A stretch of DNA of 64,000 nucleotides from Shimia abyssi (GTDB taxonomy: Bacteria; Pseudomonadota; Alphaproteobacteria; Rhodobacterales; Rhodobacteraceae). Positions 42,899 through 51,288 of this stretch are shown one piece after another. The stretch lies in the NCBI RefSeq assembly GCF_003014475.1, contig NZ_PYGJ01000009.1, positions 105,171-169,170 on the forward strand. The letters are read 5' to 3'. Below the pieces are notes generated by a model. The model ran no database searches. It saw nothing but the letters and a program-made list of their open reading frames with translations, and was not told the origin of the DNA. The translations under genes and the position numbers were made by a program. Numbering within the stretch: position 1 is the stretch's first letter; the number at the start of each line of letters is the position of its first letter.

Positions 42899-44130
42899 CC
42901 TCAAAAAAACCGAAGTTGGCTGTCGTTGTCAAAGGATGGCCACGGTTGTCAGAGACTTTCATCGCCCAAGAACTGGTTGCGCTTGAAGGGGCAGGGCATG
43001 ATTTGGACCTATGGTCGCTGAGATTCCCAACGGATAAGAAGCGGCATCCCTTGCATGAACGCCTCAAGGCAAAGGTGCGGTATTTGCCAGAATATCTGCA
43101 TCAAGAGCCATTCCGAGTGCTGCGCGGTGTCCTGAAATGCAGCGTAAATCGACGTTTCTGGACCTCGCTTCGCGTATGGTTGAAGGACTTGGGCCGCGAG
43201 AAAACACGCAACCGGGCGCGCCGCTTTGGTCAGGCATGTGTGCTGGCGGCGGAACTTCCGCGTGACACAGCGGCGCTTTACGCGCATTTCCTGCACACGC
43301 CAGCATCGGTTGCGCGATATGCATCCATAATCCGAGGTGTTCCATGGTCGGTGTCCGCACATGCCAAGGACATATGGACCTCGCCGGAATGGGAAAAGCG
43401 TGAAAAACTTCAAGCCAACACGCATGGCGCGACCTTTCTTGCGACGTGCACAGGGGGCGGTGCCAAGCACTTACAAGGCCTTGCAGACCGCAGCGACCGG
43501 GTTGAGCTGATTTATCACGGTCTGGATTTATCTCGGTTTCCCGAGCCACCGGCGGAACGCCCTCAATCCGGTAAGGTGCGGTTCCTGTCAGTTGGCCGTT
43601 TGGTTGAAAAAAAGGGGTTTGATCGTCTTTTAGAGTCTTTTGCCCTATTGCCTGCGGATTTGGATTGGACTTGGGAGCATATTGGCGGCGGTGGATTGAG
43701 TGACACGCTCGAAGCCAAGGCCAAGTCGCTTGGGGTGAGCAACAAAATCACGTGGCGCGGGGCGTGTGATCAGCCCGAAGTAATCGACGCAATGCGTCGC
43801 TCGGACATCTTTGTGTTGCCTAGCCGAATTGCTGTGGATGGCGATCGGGATGGGTTGCCGAATGTGCTGATGGAGGCCGCGTCGCAAAAGCTATGCCTAT
43901 TGTCGACGCCTGTTTCTGCAATTCCAGAGTTTATCACCGACGGGCAGCACGGGATTTTGTCGAGCGATGATCCTGCCAATCTGGCTGAGGCGCTGACAAA
44001 TCTATCGCAAAACGCAGCTTTGCGCGTAGCATTAGCCGATTCCGCCTATGAGAGGCTGACCTCGCATTTCCTGATGCAGCCGGGCATTCAGCAACTGGAC
44101 CATCGCTTGCAGGCGATGTTTCAGGGCTAG
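42895..44130 (+). CDS. GT4 glycosyltransferase, WcaL/AmsK-like
   Basis: A 411-residue GT-B enzyme resembling colanic-acid-type transferases. N terminus VVVKGWPRLSETFIAQELV; conserved SVSAHAKDIWT; donor site SVGRLVEKKGFDRLLESF and RDGLPNVLMEAASQ. The ATG overlaps the previous stop by four bases. Predicted to add a sugar to the growing repeat unit at the cytoplasmic membrane. Confidence 0.88.
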   Translation: MTSKKPKLAVVVKGWPRLSETFIAQELVALEGAGHDLDLWSLRFPTDKKRHPLHERLKAKVRYLPEYLHQEPFRVLRGVLKCSVNRRFWTSLRVWLKDLGREKTRNRARRFGQACVLAAELPRDTAALYAHFLHTPASVARYASIIRGVPWSVSAHAKDIWTSPEWEKREKLQANTHGATFLATCTGGGAKHLQGLADRSDRVELIYHGLDLSRFPEPPAERPQSGKVRFLSVGRLVEKKGFDRLLESFALLPADLDWTWEHIGGGGLSDTLEAKAKSLGVSNKITWRGACDQPEVIDAMRRSDIFVLPSRIAVDGDRDGLPNVLMEAASQKLCLLSTPVSAIPEFITDGQHGILSSDDPANLAEALTNLSQNAALRVALADSAYERLTSHFLMQPGIQQLDHRLQAMFQG

Positions 44131-44134
44131 CGCC

Positions 44135-45211
44135 ATGTCTGGAATAGCCTTCTACGCGCCGCTGAAATCGCCCAATCATCCTATTCCGTCGGGCGAACGT
44201 GAGATGGCCCGCAATCTGATCCGCGCGCTGTCTAGCCGGGGGTACGACGTAGAGCTGTCGTCAGAATTTCGCAGTTTGGAAAAAAAAGGCCATTTGGATG
44301 CGCAAACCTTACTGATGGCGCAAGCAGAGACGGAGATCAGCGCGTTAAAGACGCGCAGGGATTGGTCTGCTTGGGTCACGTATCATAGTTACTACAAAGC
44401 GCCTGACCTGTTGGGGCCCGCTTTGTCCAAGGCACTGAATATCCCGTACTTCGTTATCGAAGCCACGCGCGCGTCAAAACGTCTGGGCGGGCCTTGGGAC
44501 GGGTTTGAAAAAGCAGCGGTTCGGGTTTGTGAAACAGCGGATGTTCTGTTCCATGTCACACAGCGGGATGCCGTTGCATTGCGTCCCCATATCAGATCGG
44601 ATCAAAGCCTGATGCATTTGGCGCCATTTCTGGACATCGAGTGCTTGCCAGCAATCTCGCAAGGGCCGCGTGATCCGGTCATCCTGATTGTCGGTATGAT
44701 GCGTGAGGGTGATAAGCTTGCCTCTTATGAGATAGCCGCTGACGTGCTGCATACTCTAGAATATGGCCAATGGCGGGTTGAAATTGCTGGAGACGGTCCC
44801 GCGCGAGCCAAGGTCGAAAACCTTATGGCCCCTTTTGGAGAGCGCATAAGTTTCCTTGGGGCATTGGATAAGCAAACGTTGCAATTGGCATATAGGCGCG
44901 CGCGCGCCCTGCTTTGGCCGGGGATGAATGAAGCCTTCGGGATGGTTTACCTCGAGGCGCAAGCACAGGGTGTGCCCGTTGTCGCGGAAAACCGCTCAGG
45001 GGTGAGTGATGTTGTGGCGTCAGATGGCCTGTTTGCGATCGGAGAGCACGCGGTGCTTGCTCAGGATTTGAAACGTTTGTTGAATGATAACGAATACCAC
45101 GCGCGTCGAACGCAGGTGGCGCGCGAAAAAATCCAAGCGCATCATTTGCTAGGTGCGGCGCGGGACACATTGTGGGGCGCCATGGCGCGCTATTTGCCGG
45201 AGGTTGCATGA
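44135..45211 (+). CDS. GT4-type glycosyltransferase
   Basis: A 358-residue GT-B enzyme. The N terminus IAFYAPLKSPNHPIPSGERE, then MARNLIRALSSRGYDVELSS, gives the acceptor domain; the donor site includes EAFGMVYLEAQAQGVPVVAEN. It starts 4 bases after the previous stop and overlaps the phosphatase gene by ATGA. Donor and acceptor unknown. Confidence 0.86.
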   Translation: MSGIAFYAPLKSPNHPIPSGEREMARNLIRALSSRGYDVELSSEFRSLEKKGHLDAQTLLMAQAETEISALKTRRDWSAWVTYHSYYKAPDLLGPALSKALNIPYFVIEATRASKRLGGPWDGFEKAAVRVCETADVLFHVTQRDAVALRPHIRSDQSLMHLAPFLDIECLPAISQGPRDPVILIVGMMREGDKLASYEIAADVLHTLEYGQWRVEIAGDGPARAKVENLMAPFGERISFLGALDKQTLQLAYRRARALLWPGMNEAFGMVYLEAQAQGVPVVAENRSGVSDVVASDGLFAIGEHAVLAQDLKRLLNDNEYHARRTQVAREKIQAHHLLGAARDTLWGAMARYLPEVA

Positions 45212-45795
45212 ATAAACTAGCCATGTTGCGCCATGGACATACTGAATGGAACCGTGCCGGTCGCATTCAAGGGCGAACGGATATTCCATTGGACGGGCAA
45301 GCCAGAACGGATCTTTCCGGCTTTGCTCTGCCCGAGGGGTGGAAAGACGCAGATGTCGTTTCGAGCCCGTTGGGTCGTGCCAAAGAGACAGCCGAGATCG
45401 TCTCAGGCCGCCCACCGAACATTGTGCCTGAGCTGATGGAGATGGATTGGGGGCAGTGGGAAGGTAAAAAAGGTGTCGAGCTTAAGGCCGACCCTGCATC
45501 CGGGTTTCGGGACATTGAACAATGGGGATGGGACTATCGCCCACCCGAAGGTGAAAGCCCTGCCGACGTGAAAGCGCGTCTCTTGCCCTGGTTGGCGTCT
45601 TTGAAGCGTGACTGCGTCGCTGTTTGCCACATTGGTATTATGCGCATCGTGTTGGCGCAGGCTAGCGGCTGGAACTTTAGCGGACCGCCGCCGTTTCGGA
45701 TCAAGCGCAACCGCTTGTTTATCGTGGACATAACCCCTGACGGATTGCGCATTGCCGACCCTGATATCGTGCGGTTGGAGCCTCAAGCCTCATGA
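45208..45795 (+). CDS. Histidine phosphatase family protein
   Basis: A 195-residue branch-1 histidine phosphatase. The catalytic LRHGHTEWN block holds the nucleophilic histidine; SSPLGRAKETAEI carries the second arginine, EMDWGQWEG the proton donor region, and VCHIGIMRIVL the late histidine. The ATG at 45208 overlaps the preceding stop (ATGA) and gives the usual family start a few residues before RHG. Within a glycan operon it may dephosphorylate a sugar phosphate or a pathway intermediate. Confidence 0.87.
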   Translation: MNKLAMLRHGHTEWNRAGRIQGRTDIPLDGQARTDLSGFALPEGWKDADVVSSPLGRAKETAEIVSGRPPNIVPELMEMDWGQWEGKKGVELKADPASGFRDIEQWGWDYRPPEGESPADVKARLLPWLASLKRDCVAVCHIGIMRIVLAQASGWNFSGPPPFRIKRNRLFIVDITPDGLRIADPDIVRLEPQAS

Positions 45796-46934
45796 AGGTC
45801 ATGATCGCGGTCACTCACTTGCTTGGCGCAGGCCATTTGTCGCGCGCCGCAACGCTGGCTCGGGCATTTGCGCATTCCGGGCACGAAGTGTCGCTGTTGT
45901 CTGGTGGGCGGGCCGCGCCGCATTTGGACATGTCTGGGTTTTCGCTTTTGCAGGCTCCGCCGTTGGCATCAGACGGGATTAATTTTGCGAGGCTGCTGGA
46001 CGACACAGGTGGTCTTGCCGAAGAAAGCTATCTGAAGCGACGCACGGATCGCATGGTGCGTGCGTTGCAAGAAACCGCGCCTGATGTTCTGATCACAGAG
46101 CTGTTTCCATTTGGAAGGCGTGCTTTGTCCGGGGAATTTCTTGCATTGCTTGAGGCCGCTAAATCCTTGCCGACGAAACCGCGTGTTTATGCCTCGATCC
46201 GAGACATTCTGGCACCTCCATCCAAGCCTAGCAAAGCAGACCGAGCTGAAGAGATTTTGTCCACCTACTATGACGGCGTTTTGGTCCACTCAGACCCAGC
46301 CATCACGCCGCTGGATGCGAGCTGGCCGGTTTCAAGCGCTGTTGCGGACATGTTGAATTACACCGGATATGTTGCGCCGCACCCAGTTTATGCCAATCGC
46401 GACGGCGATGGCGCGGGAGAAGTTATCGTAAGCGCAGGTGGCGGTTCAGTTGGCAATGCGCTTTTCGAATGCGCAATCCAAGCTGCTGAGCAATCGGATT
46501 TAACGTGGAGGCTTTTGGTTGGTGGCGAGGACAAGGTTGAGCGGATCAATAAACTGAATTCCAAGATTCTGACCGAGAACGTTATTGTTGAAAGTGTCCG
46601 GCCTGATTTTCGCGACATGCTAGCTCGGGCAGCGGCGTCGGTGAGCATGTGCGGCTACAACACAGCGTTGGATCTGTTGCAAACTGGCCTGCCCGGAGTG
46701 ATTATTCCTTTCGACGATGGTGGCGAAGTGGAGCAAACTTTGCGGGCTGAGTCTTTGCGCGCGCTGCCGTCCATTGAGGTAATCACATCGAGCGATCTGT
46801 ATCCGGAGCGTCTTGCTGTAGCGCTGACCCATGTGCTGACCAGCGGTCATCGGGTAACCGATGGGCTCAAGATGGATGGCGCCGGGCAATCAGTGCGGAT
46901 TGTGGAAAGAGACGTGCACGGGTTGAGTTCATGA
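45792..46934 (+). CDS. MurG-like GT-B glycosyltransferase (second copy)
   Basis: A 380-residue relative of the product of 41660-42898: N terminus VMIAVTHLLGAGHLSRAATL and donor loop SVSMCGYNTALDLLQTG followed by VIIPFDDGGEVEQTLRA. Overlaps both neighbours by four bases. The two related enzymes probably act on neighbouring linkages of the same polymer; specificity cannot be assigned. Confidence 0.8.
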   Translation: MKVMIAVTHLLGAGHLSRAATLARAFAHSGHEVSLLSGGRAAPHLDMSGFSLLQAPPLASDGINFARLLDDTGGLAEESYLKRRTDRMVRALQETAPDVLITELFPFGRRALSGEFLALLEAAKSLPTKPRVYASIRDILAPPSKPSKADRAEEILSTYYDGVLVHSDPAITPLDASWPVSSAVADMLNYTGYVAPHPVYANRDGDGAGEVIVSAGGGSVGNALFECAIQAAEQSDLTWRLLVGGEDKVERINKLNSKILTENVIVESVRPDFRDMLARAAASVSMCGYNTALDLLQTGLPGVIIPFDDGGEVEQTLRAESLRALPSIEVITSSDLYPERLAVALTHVLTSGHRVTDGLKMDGAGQSVRIVERDVHGLSS

Positions 46935-47686
46935 GAGTTGATTGGACCGCGTTGCGCCAAGAGCTTGCGGTTTGGCACCGCGACGGCCTTCGCTTGCCTT
47001 TCTGGTGGCGTGACGATGACGCGATTGCTCCAACCAAAGCGTTGAAACAGCTGGAAAACCTTGGTCGAAACATGGGAGTTCCGGTCCATCTGGCGATTAT
47101 TCCAGCCAACGTGGATCAAGCGCTTGTCGAGCATATCAGCGATGTGATTGTCCCGGTTGTTCATGGCTGGTCACATCAGAACAACGCCCCTCTTGGGCAG
47201 AAAAAGGCTGAGTTTGGAGCAGGGCGCGATCTGGACTTAGTACGCCAAGAATTGCAGCGCGGGCTTGAGCGGATGAATGGGGTTTTTGGCGCGCGCTTTT
47301 CCAAAATGTTCGTGGCACCGTGGAACCGGCTAAGCGCGGATGTGTTGTCGATCTTACAGGATGTCGGTTTCACAACGGTTTCCACGTTTCAATCGCGCAC
47401 TTCGGCCCAGCCAATTGCGGGGCTAGAGCAGGTTAACACGCATATCGATCCAATTTTTTGGCGCGGTGCCAGAGGCTTGGTGGAGCCGGTCACGCTTGTA
47501 TCTCAGACAGTTGAGTTGCTCGAGAAACGTCGTCGCGGCATTCTGGATGCAGCGGAACCTCTTGGCTATCTGACACACCACCTTGTGCATGACGCGGAAA
47601 TCTGGGAGTTCTCGCGTCAGTTTCTGACGGAAATCTGCGAAGGGCCGGTAACGCTCTATCGTCACGATAAAAAGGACATTTCATGA
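46931..47686 (+). CDS. Polysaccharide deacetylase-like (NodB-fold) protein
   Basis: A 251-residue protein with a cytoplasmic-looking N terminus (no signal peptide). Metal-binding features of the NodB/CE4 fold are visible: LPFWWRDDDAI for the first aspartates, VPVVHGWSHQNN for the histidine pair, and MFVAPWNRLS for the late arginine-containing strand. Likely removes an acyl group from a HexNAc-containing intermediate or lipid-linked unit. Coupled to both neighbours by ATGA overlaps. Confidence 0.78.
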   Translation: MRVDWTALRQELAVWHRDGLRLPFWWRDDDAIAPTKALKQLENLGRNMGVPVHLAIIPANVDQALVEHISDVIVPVVHGWSHQNNAPLGQKKAEFGAGRDLDLVRQELQRGLERMNGVFGARFSKMFVAPWNRLSADVLSILQDVGFTTVSTFQSRTSAQPIAGLEQVNTHIDPIFWRGARGLVEPVTLVSQTVELLEKRRRGILDAAEPLGYLTHHLVHDAEIWEFSRQFLTEICEGPVTLYRHDKKDIS

Positions 47687-48159
47687 GCCGATTGGACAGC
47701 ATGATGCGCCGCCTTGCAGCGCAGCGGGATGGTTTGGAGTGGGGTATTGGTCTCATTGGCGCGTTAGAAGGCGACATTGTGGACATGGGTTTGGGCAATG
47801 GCCGGACTTATGATCACCTGCGCGAAATTGCGCCAGATCGCCGGATCTGGGTGATTGATCGTGTGCTGCAATGCCATCCTTCTTGCGTGCCGCCAGAGCA
47901 GGATTTCTTGCAGGGTGAAGCCGAGGACATGCTGATCAAATTAGCGGATGCCACCGCAGGAATAGCCTTGGCCCATTATGATTTTGGCTTTGGTGACAAG
48001 GGTAAAGACGTGGCAGAGGCGGCGCGTTTGTCGCCACTGATTGCCAAGATTATGGTGCCCGGCGGTGTCGTGGTGTCCGGTCAGCCATTGGTCGGTATGG
48101 AGCAGGTGCGCGGCCCGGAGAGTGTCGCTCCGGATCGCTATTGTTTCTACAAAGCTTGA
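47683..48159 (+). CDS. Small class I SAM-dependent methyltransferase (paralogue)
   Basis: A 158-residue methyltransferase closing the polysaccharide operon. Motif I is DIVDMGLGNGRTYDH, with WVIDRVLQ as the acidic second strand. It shares its length, MSRLD start and GLGNGRT motif with the protein encoded at 30935-31426 next to the lipid operon. Likely methylates a sugar hydroxyl or a related group; function unproven. Confidence 0.78.
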   Translation: MSRLDSMMRRLAAQRDGLEWGIGLIGALEGDIVDMGLGNGRTYDHLREIAPDRRIWVIDRVLQCHPSCVPPEQDFLQGEAEDMLIKLADATAGIALAHYDFGFGDKGKDVAEAARLSPLIAKIMVPGGVVVSGQPLVGMEQVRGPESVAPDRYCFYKA

Positions 48160-48161
48160 GG

Positions 48162-49817
48162 TTACTCGGCGGCTGGCAGTTTGAGGGCGGTTGCCTCAGC
48201 CTTTGACAGCATTGCGCCCTGTTTGCGTTGTTTCAAAACTTCGCGTGCATGGGCGTACATATCATCCTGCCAGAAGATTAGGCAGCCGTTGCAGCCCTTG
48301 CCACAGCAGCCTTCGGTACCCTTGCGGTTGGTCTTGAACCGGCGGGTATTGGCGTCGGCCTCGATGGCATCAACCAGTGCATCGCGGCGGCGTTTATAGG
48401 CGGTTTCGTTGGTCGTGTCCTTGACCTCCATCGCCAGCGTGGTCTTGTCGAGTTGCAGGCGTTTCCACTGTTCCTCGGTCAAGGCACGCTCTTTGCGAAG
48501 TACGGTCATCGCGGGGAAGTTGGTGCGCAGGTCGTTCACATCCTCTTGTTCAAAAAGAGAAAATGGCAGACGGATTACTGTTTTGGTAGAGCCGTGGACG
48601 ACGTCTTTTTTCTCGCCAGTTGCGGCCACTTCGTAGTCGTATCCCCGCAAAAGGATGGTGTTGCGCGCCACGGGTGAGACGAGTTCGATCACATCGCCTG
48701 GTTCGAGTTTGTTCTTCACTTCGACCAAGAACGCGTCGTTCTTCACTTCGGTGACAAAACCCGCGTATTCCCATTGGGCAATGGCTTGGGTCTGTTCATA
48801 TCCATGGGCCAGATTGGTCAGGCGGCCCTTGTGGAAGGCGAGAGTGTAGCCGCGGTTACCGACGGTTTCGAGCTCTTCCATATAGTCGGCGGCGTTCCAG
48901 TTTTCGGGGTCGGCGTAGTAATCGTCAATCGCCATGCGGTAGGCGCGGGCGACGATGGCGGCGTAGTATTCGGACTTGCCGCGGCCCTCGACTTTGAGAC
49001 TGTCCACGCCGATGCGCAGATAGTCGTCGAGTTTGGGCATCAGGCACAAGTCTTTGGAATTCAATATATAACTGCCGCGTTCATCCTCTTGAATCGGGAG
49101 GAACTCACCGGGGCGCACGCCTTCTTCGAGCAAGAACTCGAACATGTGCAGGTTGTCTTCGTCGACGATCAGTTCCTGAATGGTGCCATCCTTGAGGCGC
49201 ATGTGGAACTTGTAATTCCAGCGGCAAGAGTTGGCGCAGTTCCCTTGATTTGCACCGCGTTCAGCCATGAAATTCGACAGCAAACAGCGACCTGAATAGG
49301 TCATGCACATGGCGCCGTGGACGAAGGCTTCTAGCTTGATATCAGGGCATTTTTCGCGGATTTCTTCCAATTCTGGAAAGGAGACTTCGCGCGCCAGAAC
49401 CACCAAATCGGCCCCCTGAGCCTGCCAGAACTGAGTCGTCAGCCACGAGGCGACATTGGCTTGGGTGGAAACGTGCAACGGGATCTCGGGTGCGCGTTCG
49501 CGGACGTATTGAAACACGCCGGGGTCAGAGATGATCAGACCATCGGGCTGCACCTTGCGGACCGTATCGATGTATTCGTCGAGCTTTGGTATATCTTTGT
49601 TATGGCTGAACAAATTCAGTGTCAAATAAGCGCGGCGACCGTGGTCGTGGCAGAATTGAACACCTTCGATCACCTCTTGGAGCGAGAATTCCGACTTGGT
49701 TCTGAGCGACAAATCGGGTGTGCCCAGATAGACAGCATCGGCGCCATAAAGCACCGCCATCTTAAGTTTTCGAAGGTTGCCCGCAGGCATCAGAAGTTCA
49801 GATTTATGCTCGGTCAT
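48162..49817 (-). CDS. Peptidase U32 family protein (TrhP/YegQ-like)
   Basis: A 551-residue U32-family protein. The barrel starts ELLMPAGNLRKLKMAVLYGAD; the conserved HGAMCMTYSGRCLLSN and NQGNCANSCRWNYK hold family cysteines. Some relatives (TrhP) modify the wobble uridine of tRNA together with prephenate; others are annotated as collagenase-like proteases. The C terminus has an extra cysteine-rich motif, GCCGKGCNGCLIFW, suggestive of an iron-sulfur or zinc site. The ATG at 49817 is used, because the longer frame to 49889 would run into an 11-bp repeat array. Convergent with the polysaccharide operon, 2 bases apart. Confidence 0.85.
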   Translation of the reverse strand: MTEHKSELLMPAGNLRKLKMAVLYGADAVYLGTPDLSLRTKSEFSLQEVIEGVQFCHDHGRRAYLTLNLFSHNKDIPKLDEYIDTVRKVQPDGLIISDPGVFQYVRERAPEIPLHVSTQANVASWLTTQFWQAQGADLVVLAREVSFPELEEIREKCPDIKLEAFVHGAMCMTYSGRCLLSNFMAERGANQGNCANSCRWNYKFHMRLKDGTIQELIVDEDNLHMFEFLLEEGVRPGEFLPIQEDERGSYILNSKDLCLMPKLDDYLRIGVDSLKVEGRGKSEYYAAIVARAYRMAIDDYYADPENWNAADYMEELETVGNRGYTLAFHKGRLTNLAHGYEQTQAIAQWEYAGFVTEVKNDAFLVEVKNKLEPGDVIELVSPVARNTILLRGYDYEVAATGEKKDVVHGSTKTVIRLPFSLFEQEDVNDLRTNFPAMTVLRKERALTEEQWKRLQLDKTTLAMEVKDTTNETAYKRRRDALVDAIEADANTRRFKTNRKGTEGCCGKGCNGCLIFWQDDMYAHAREVLKQRKQGAMLSKAEATALKLPAAE

Positions 49818-49888
49818 GGTGTGCGCGTCCTTGATCAATGCGGTGTCATACACGGGATGAATGCCATGCGCAAACCCGCGATTTGGCA

Positions 49889-49929
49889 CGTCGGTATTAC
49901 GTCGGTATTGCGTCGGTCTTGCGTAGGTG
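49889..49929. repeat. 11-bp iterated direct repeats, site B
   Basis: CGTCGGTA units at 49889 and 49900, CGTCGGTC at 49911 and a degenerate CGTAGGTG at 49922, spaced exactly 11 bp with TTA/TTG/TTG spacers. The reverse complement matches the TACCGACG array at 37708-37749. It lies between the U32-family gene and the divergent kynureninase gene, so it could influence either promoter. Confidence 0.7.
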
Positions 49930-50044
49930 CGAATTCAGAATAATGGCCGAATGGCGGGTTTTAGCGGGACAAGGATGCCGTTTGCATTAATAGTGCCAGA
50001 TAGAGCTTTGGCCTCATTGGGTAAAGTTGGATTGAGAGGACTAA

Positions 50045-51238
50045 ATGGGCGTCGCACTGCCGAGAAAAGAACTTTTTGATATCCCAGAGGGGGTAATTTA
50101 CCTCGATGGTAACTCGTTGGGGGTGTTGCCAAAAGGCGCGGCAGAGCGTGCGCAGCGTGTGATCACGCAAGAGTGGGGTGATCAGCTGATCCGGGCGTGG
50201 AACAGTGCCGGTTGGATGGAACTGCCTCAGATTGTTGGGGACAGGCTGGCCGAATTGGTTGGCGCGCCGGGCGGGTCGGTGGCCACGGGTGACACGCTTT
50301 CGATCAAAGTGTTTCAGGCGTTGGCGGCGGCGCTCAAGATGCGGCCAGATCGGCGGGTGATTCTTTCGGACAACGGCAACTTTCCGTCAGACCTTTATAT
50401 GGCCGAGGGGTTGGTCGACCTGATCGACAAAGATTACGAGCTGCGCACGCCAGACCCGGAGGCGGTGATGGCGGCGATTACCGAGGATGTCGCGGTGGTG
50501 ATGCTGACGCAGATCGATTACCGCTCGGGGCGGATACACGACATGCAGGCCATCACGAAGCGCGCGCATGACGTGGGTGCGGTGATGATCTGGGATCTGG
50601 CGCATTCGGCGGGGGCGATCCCGGTGGACCTGACGGCGAGCAATGCGGAGTTCGCTGTGGGCTGCACGTATAAGTATCTCAATGGTGGACCCGGTGCGCC
50701 AGCGTTCATTTATGTGCGCCCTGATCTGGCGACGGATGTGAAACCGGCGCTGTCCGGGTGGCTGGGGCATGATGCGCCCTTTGCCATGGAGCGGCATTAC
50801 CGCCCGGCGACGTCCACGGAACGGATGCGTGTAGGCACACCAGCGATTTTGCAGCTGTCGGTTCTGCAAGAGGCGCTGAGGGTCTGGGATGGCGTGGATA
50901 TGAATGATTTGCGTGCAGCATCCATGCGGCTGACGGATCGGTTCATTGCCGAGGTTGAGACCCGTTGCCCGCAATTGCGGTTGGCAAGCCCAGAGGATGC
51001 AGAGCATCGCGGTTCGATGGTGTCTTTTGGCTTCGAGCACGGCTACCCGGCGATGCAGGCACTGATTGATCGCGGAGTGATTGGTGATTTTCGCGCGCCG
51101 GATATCATGCGGTTTGGGTTCACGCCGTTGTTCATTGATGAGGATGACGTGGTTGCGGCGGCAAAAGTGATAGAAGAGGTCATAGGTCAGGAACTGTGGC
51201 GCGACGCCAAGTATCAGGTCGTGTCGCGGGTGACGTAA
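50045..51238 (+). CDS. kynU: Kynureninase
   Basis: A 397-residue PLP enzyme that cleaves L-kynurenine to anthranilate and alanine in tryptophan degradation. It shows YLDGNSLGVLPKGA near the start, VMLTQIDYRSGRIHDM with the aspartate-tyrosine substrate site, WDLAHSAGAIPVDL (PLP aspartate and histidine) and the Schiff-base lysine K210 in GCTYKYLNGGPGAP. AGAGGA lies 5 bases before the ATG. No kynA or kynB is adjacent, so the rest of the pathway must be elsewhere. Confidence 0.95.
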   Translation: MGVALPRKELFDIPEGVIYLDGNSLGVLPKGAAERAQRVITQEWGDQLIRAWNSAGWMELPQIVGDRLAELVGAPGGSVATGDTLSIKVFQALAAALKMRPDRRVILSDNGNFPSDLYMAEGLVDLIDKDYELRTPDPEAVMAAITEDVAVVMLTQIDYRSGRIHDMQAITKRAHDVGAVMIWDLAHSAGAIPVDLTASNAEFAVGCTYKYLNGGPGAPAFIYVRPDLATDVKPALSGWLGHDAPFAMERHYRPATSTERMRVGTPAILQLSVLQEALRVWDGVDMNDLRAASMRLTDRFIAEVETRCPQLRLASPEDAEHRGSMVSFGFEHGYPAMQALIDRGVIGDFRAPDIMRFGFTPLFIDEDDVVAAAKVIEEVIGQELWRDAKYQVVSRVT

Positions 51239-51288
51239 CGACCTGATCTGTGCGGTTTGGGCCAGTCTTGGTCTGTTGATGAAATTGC

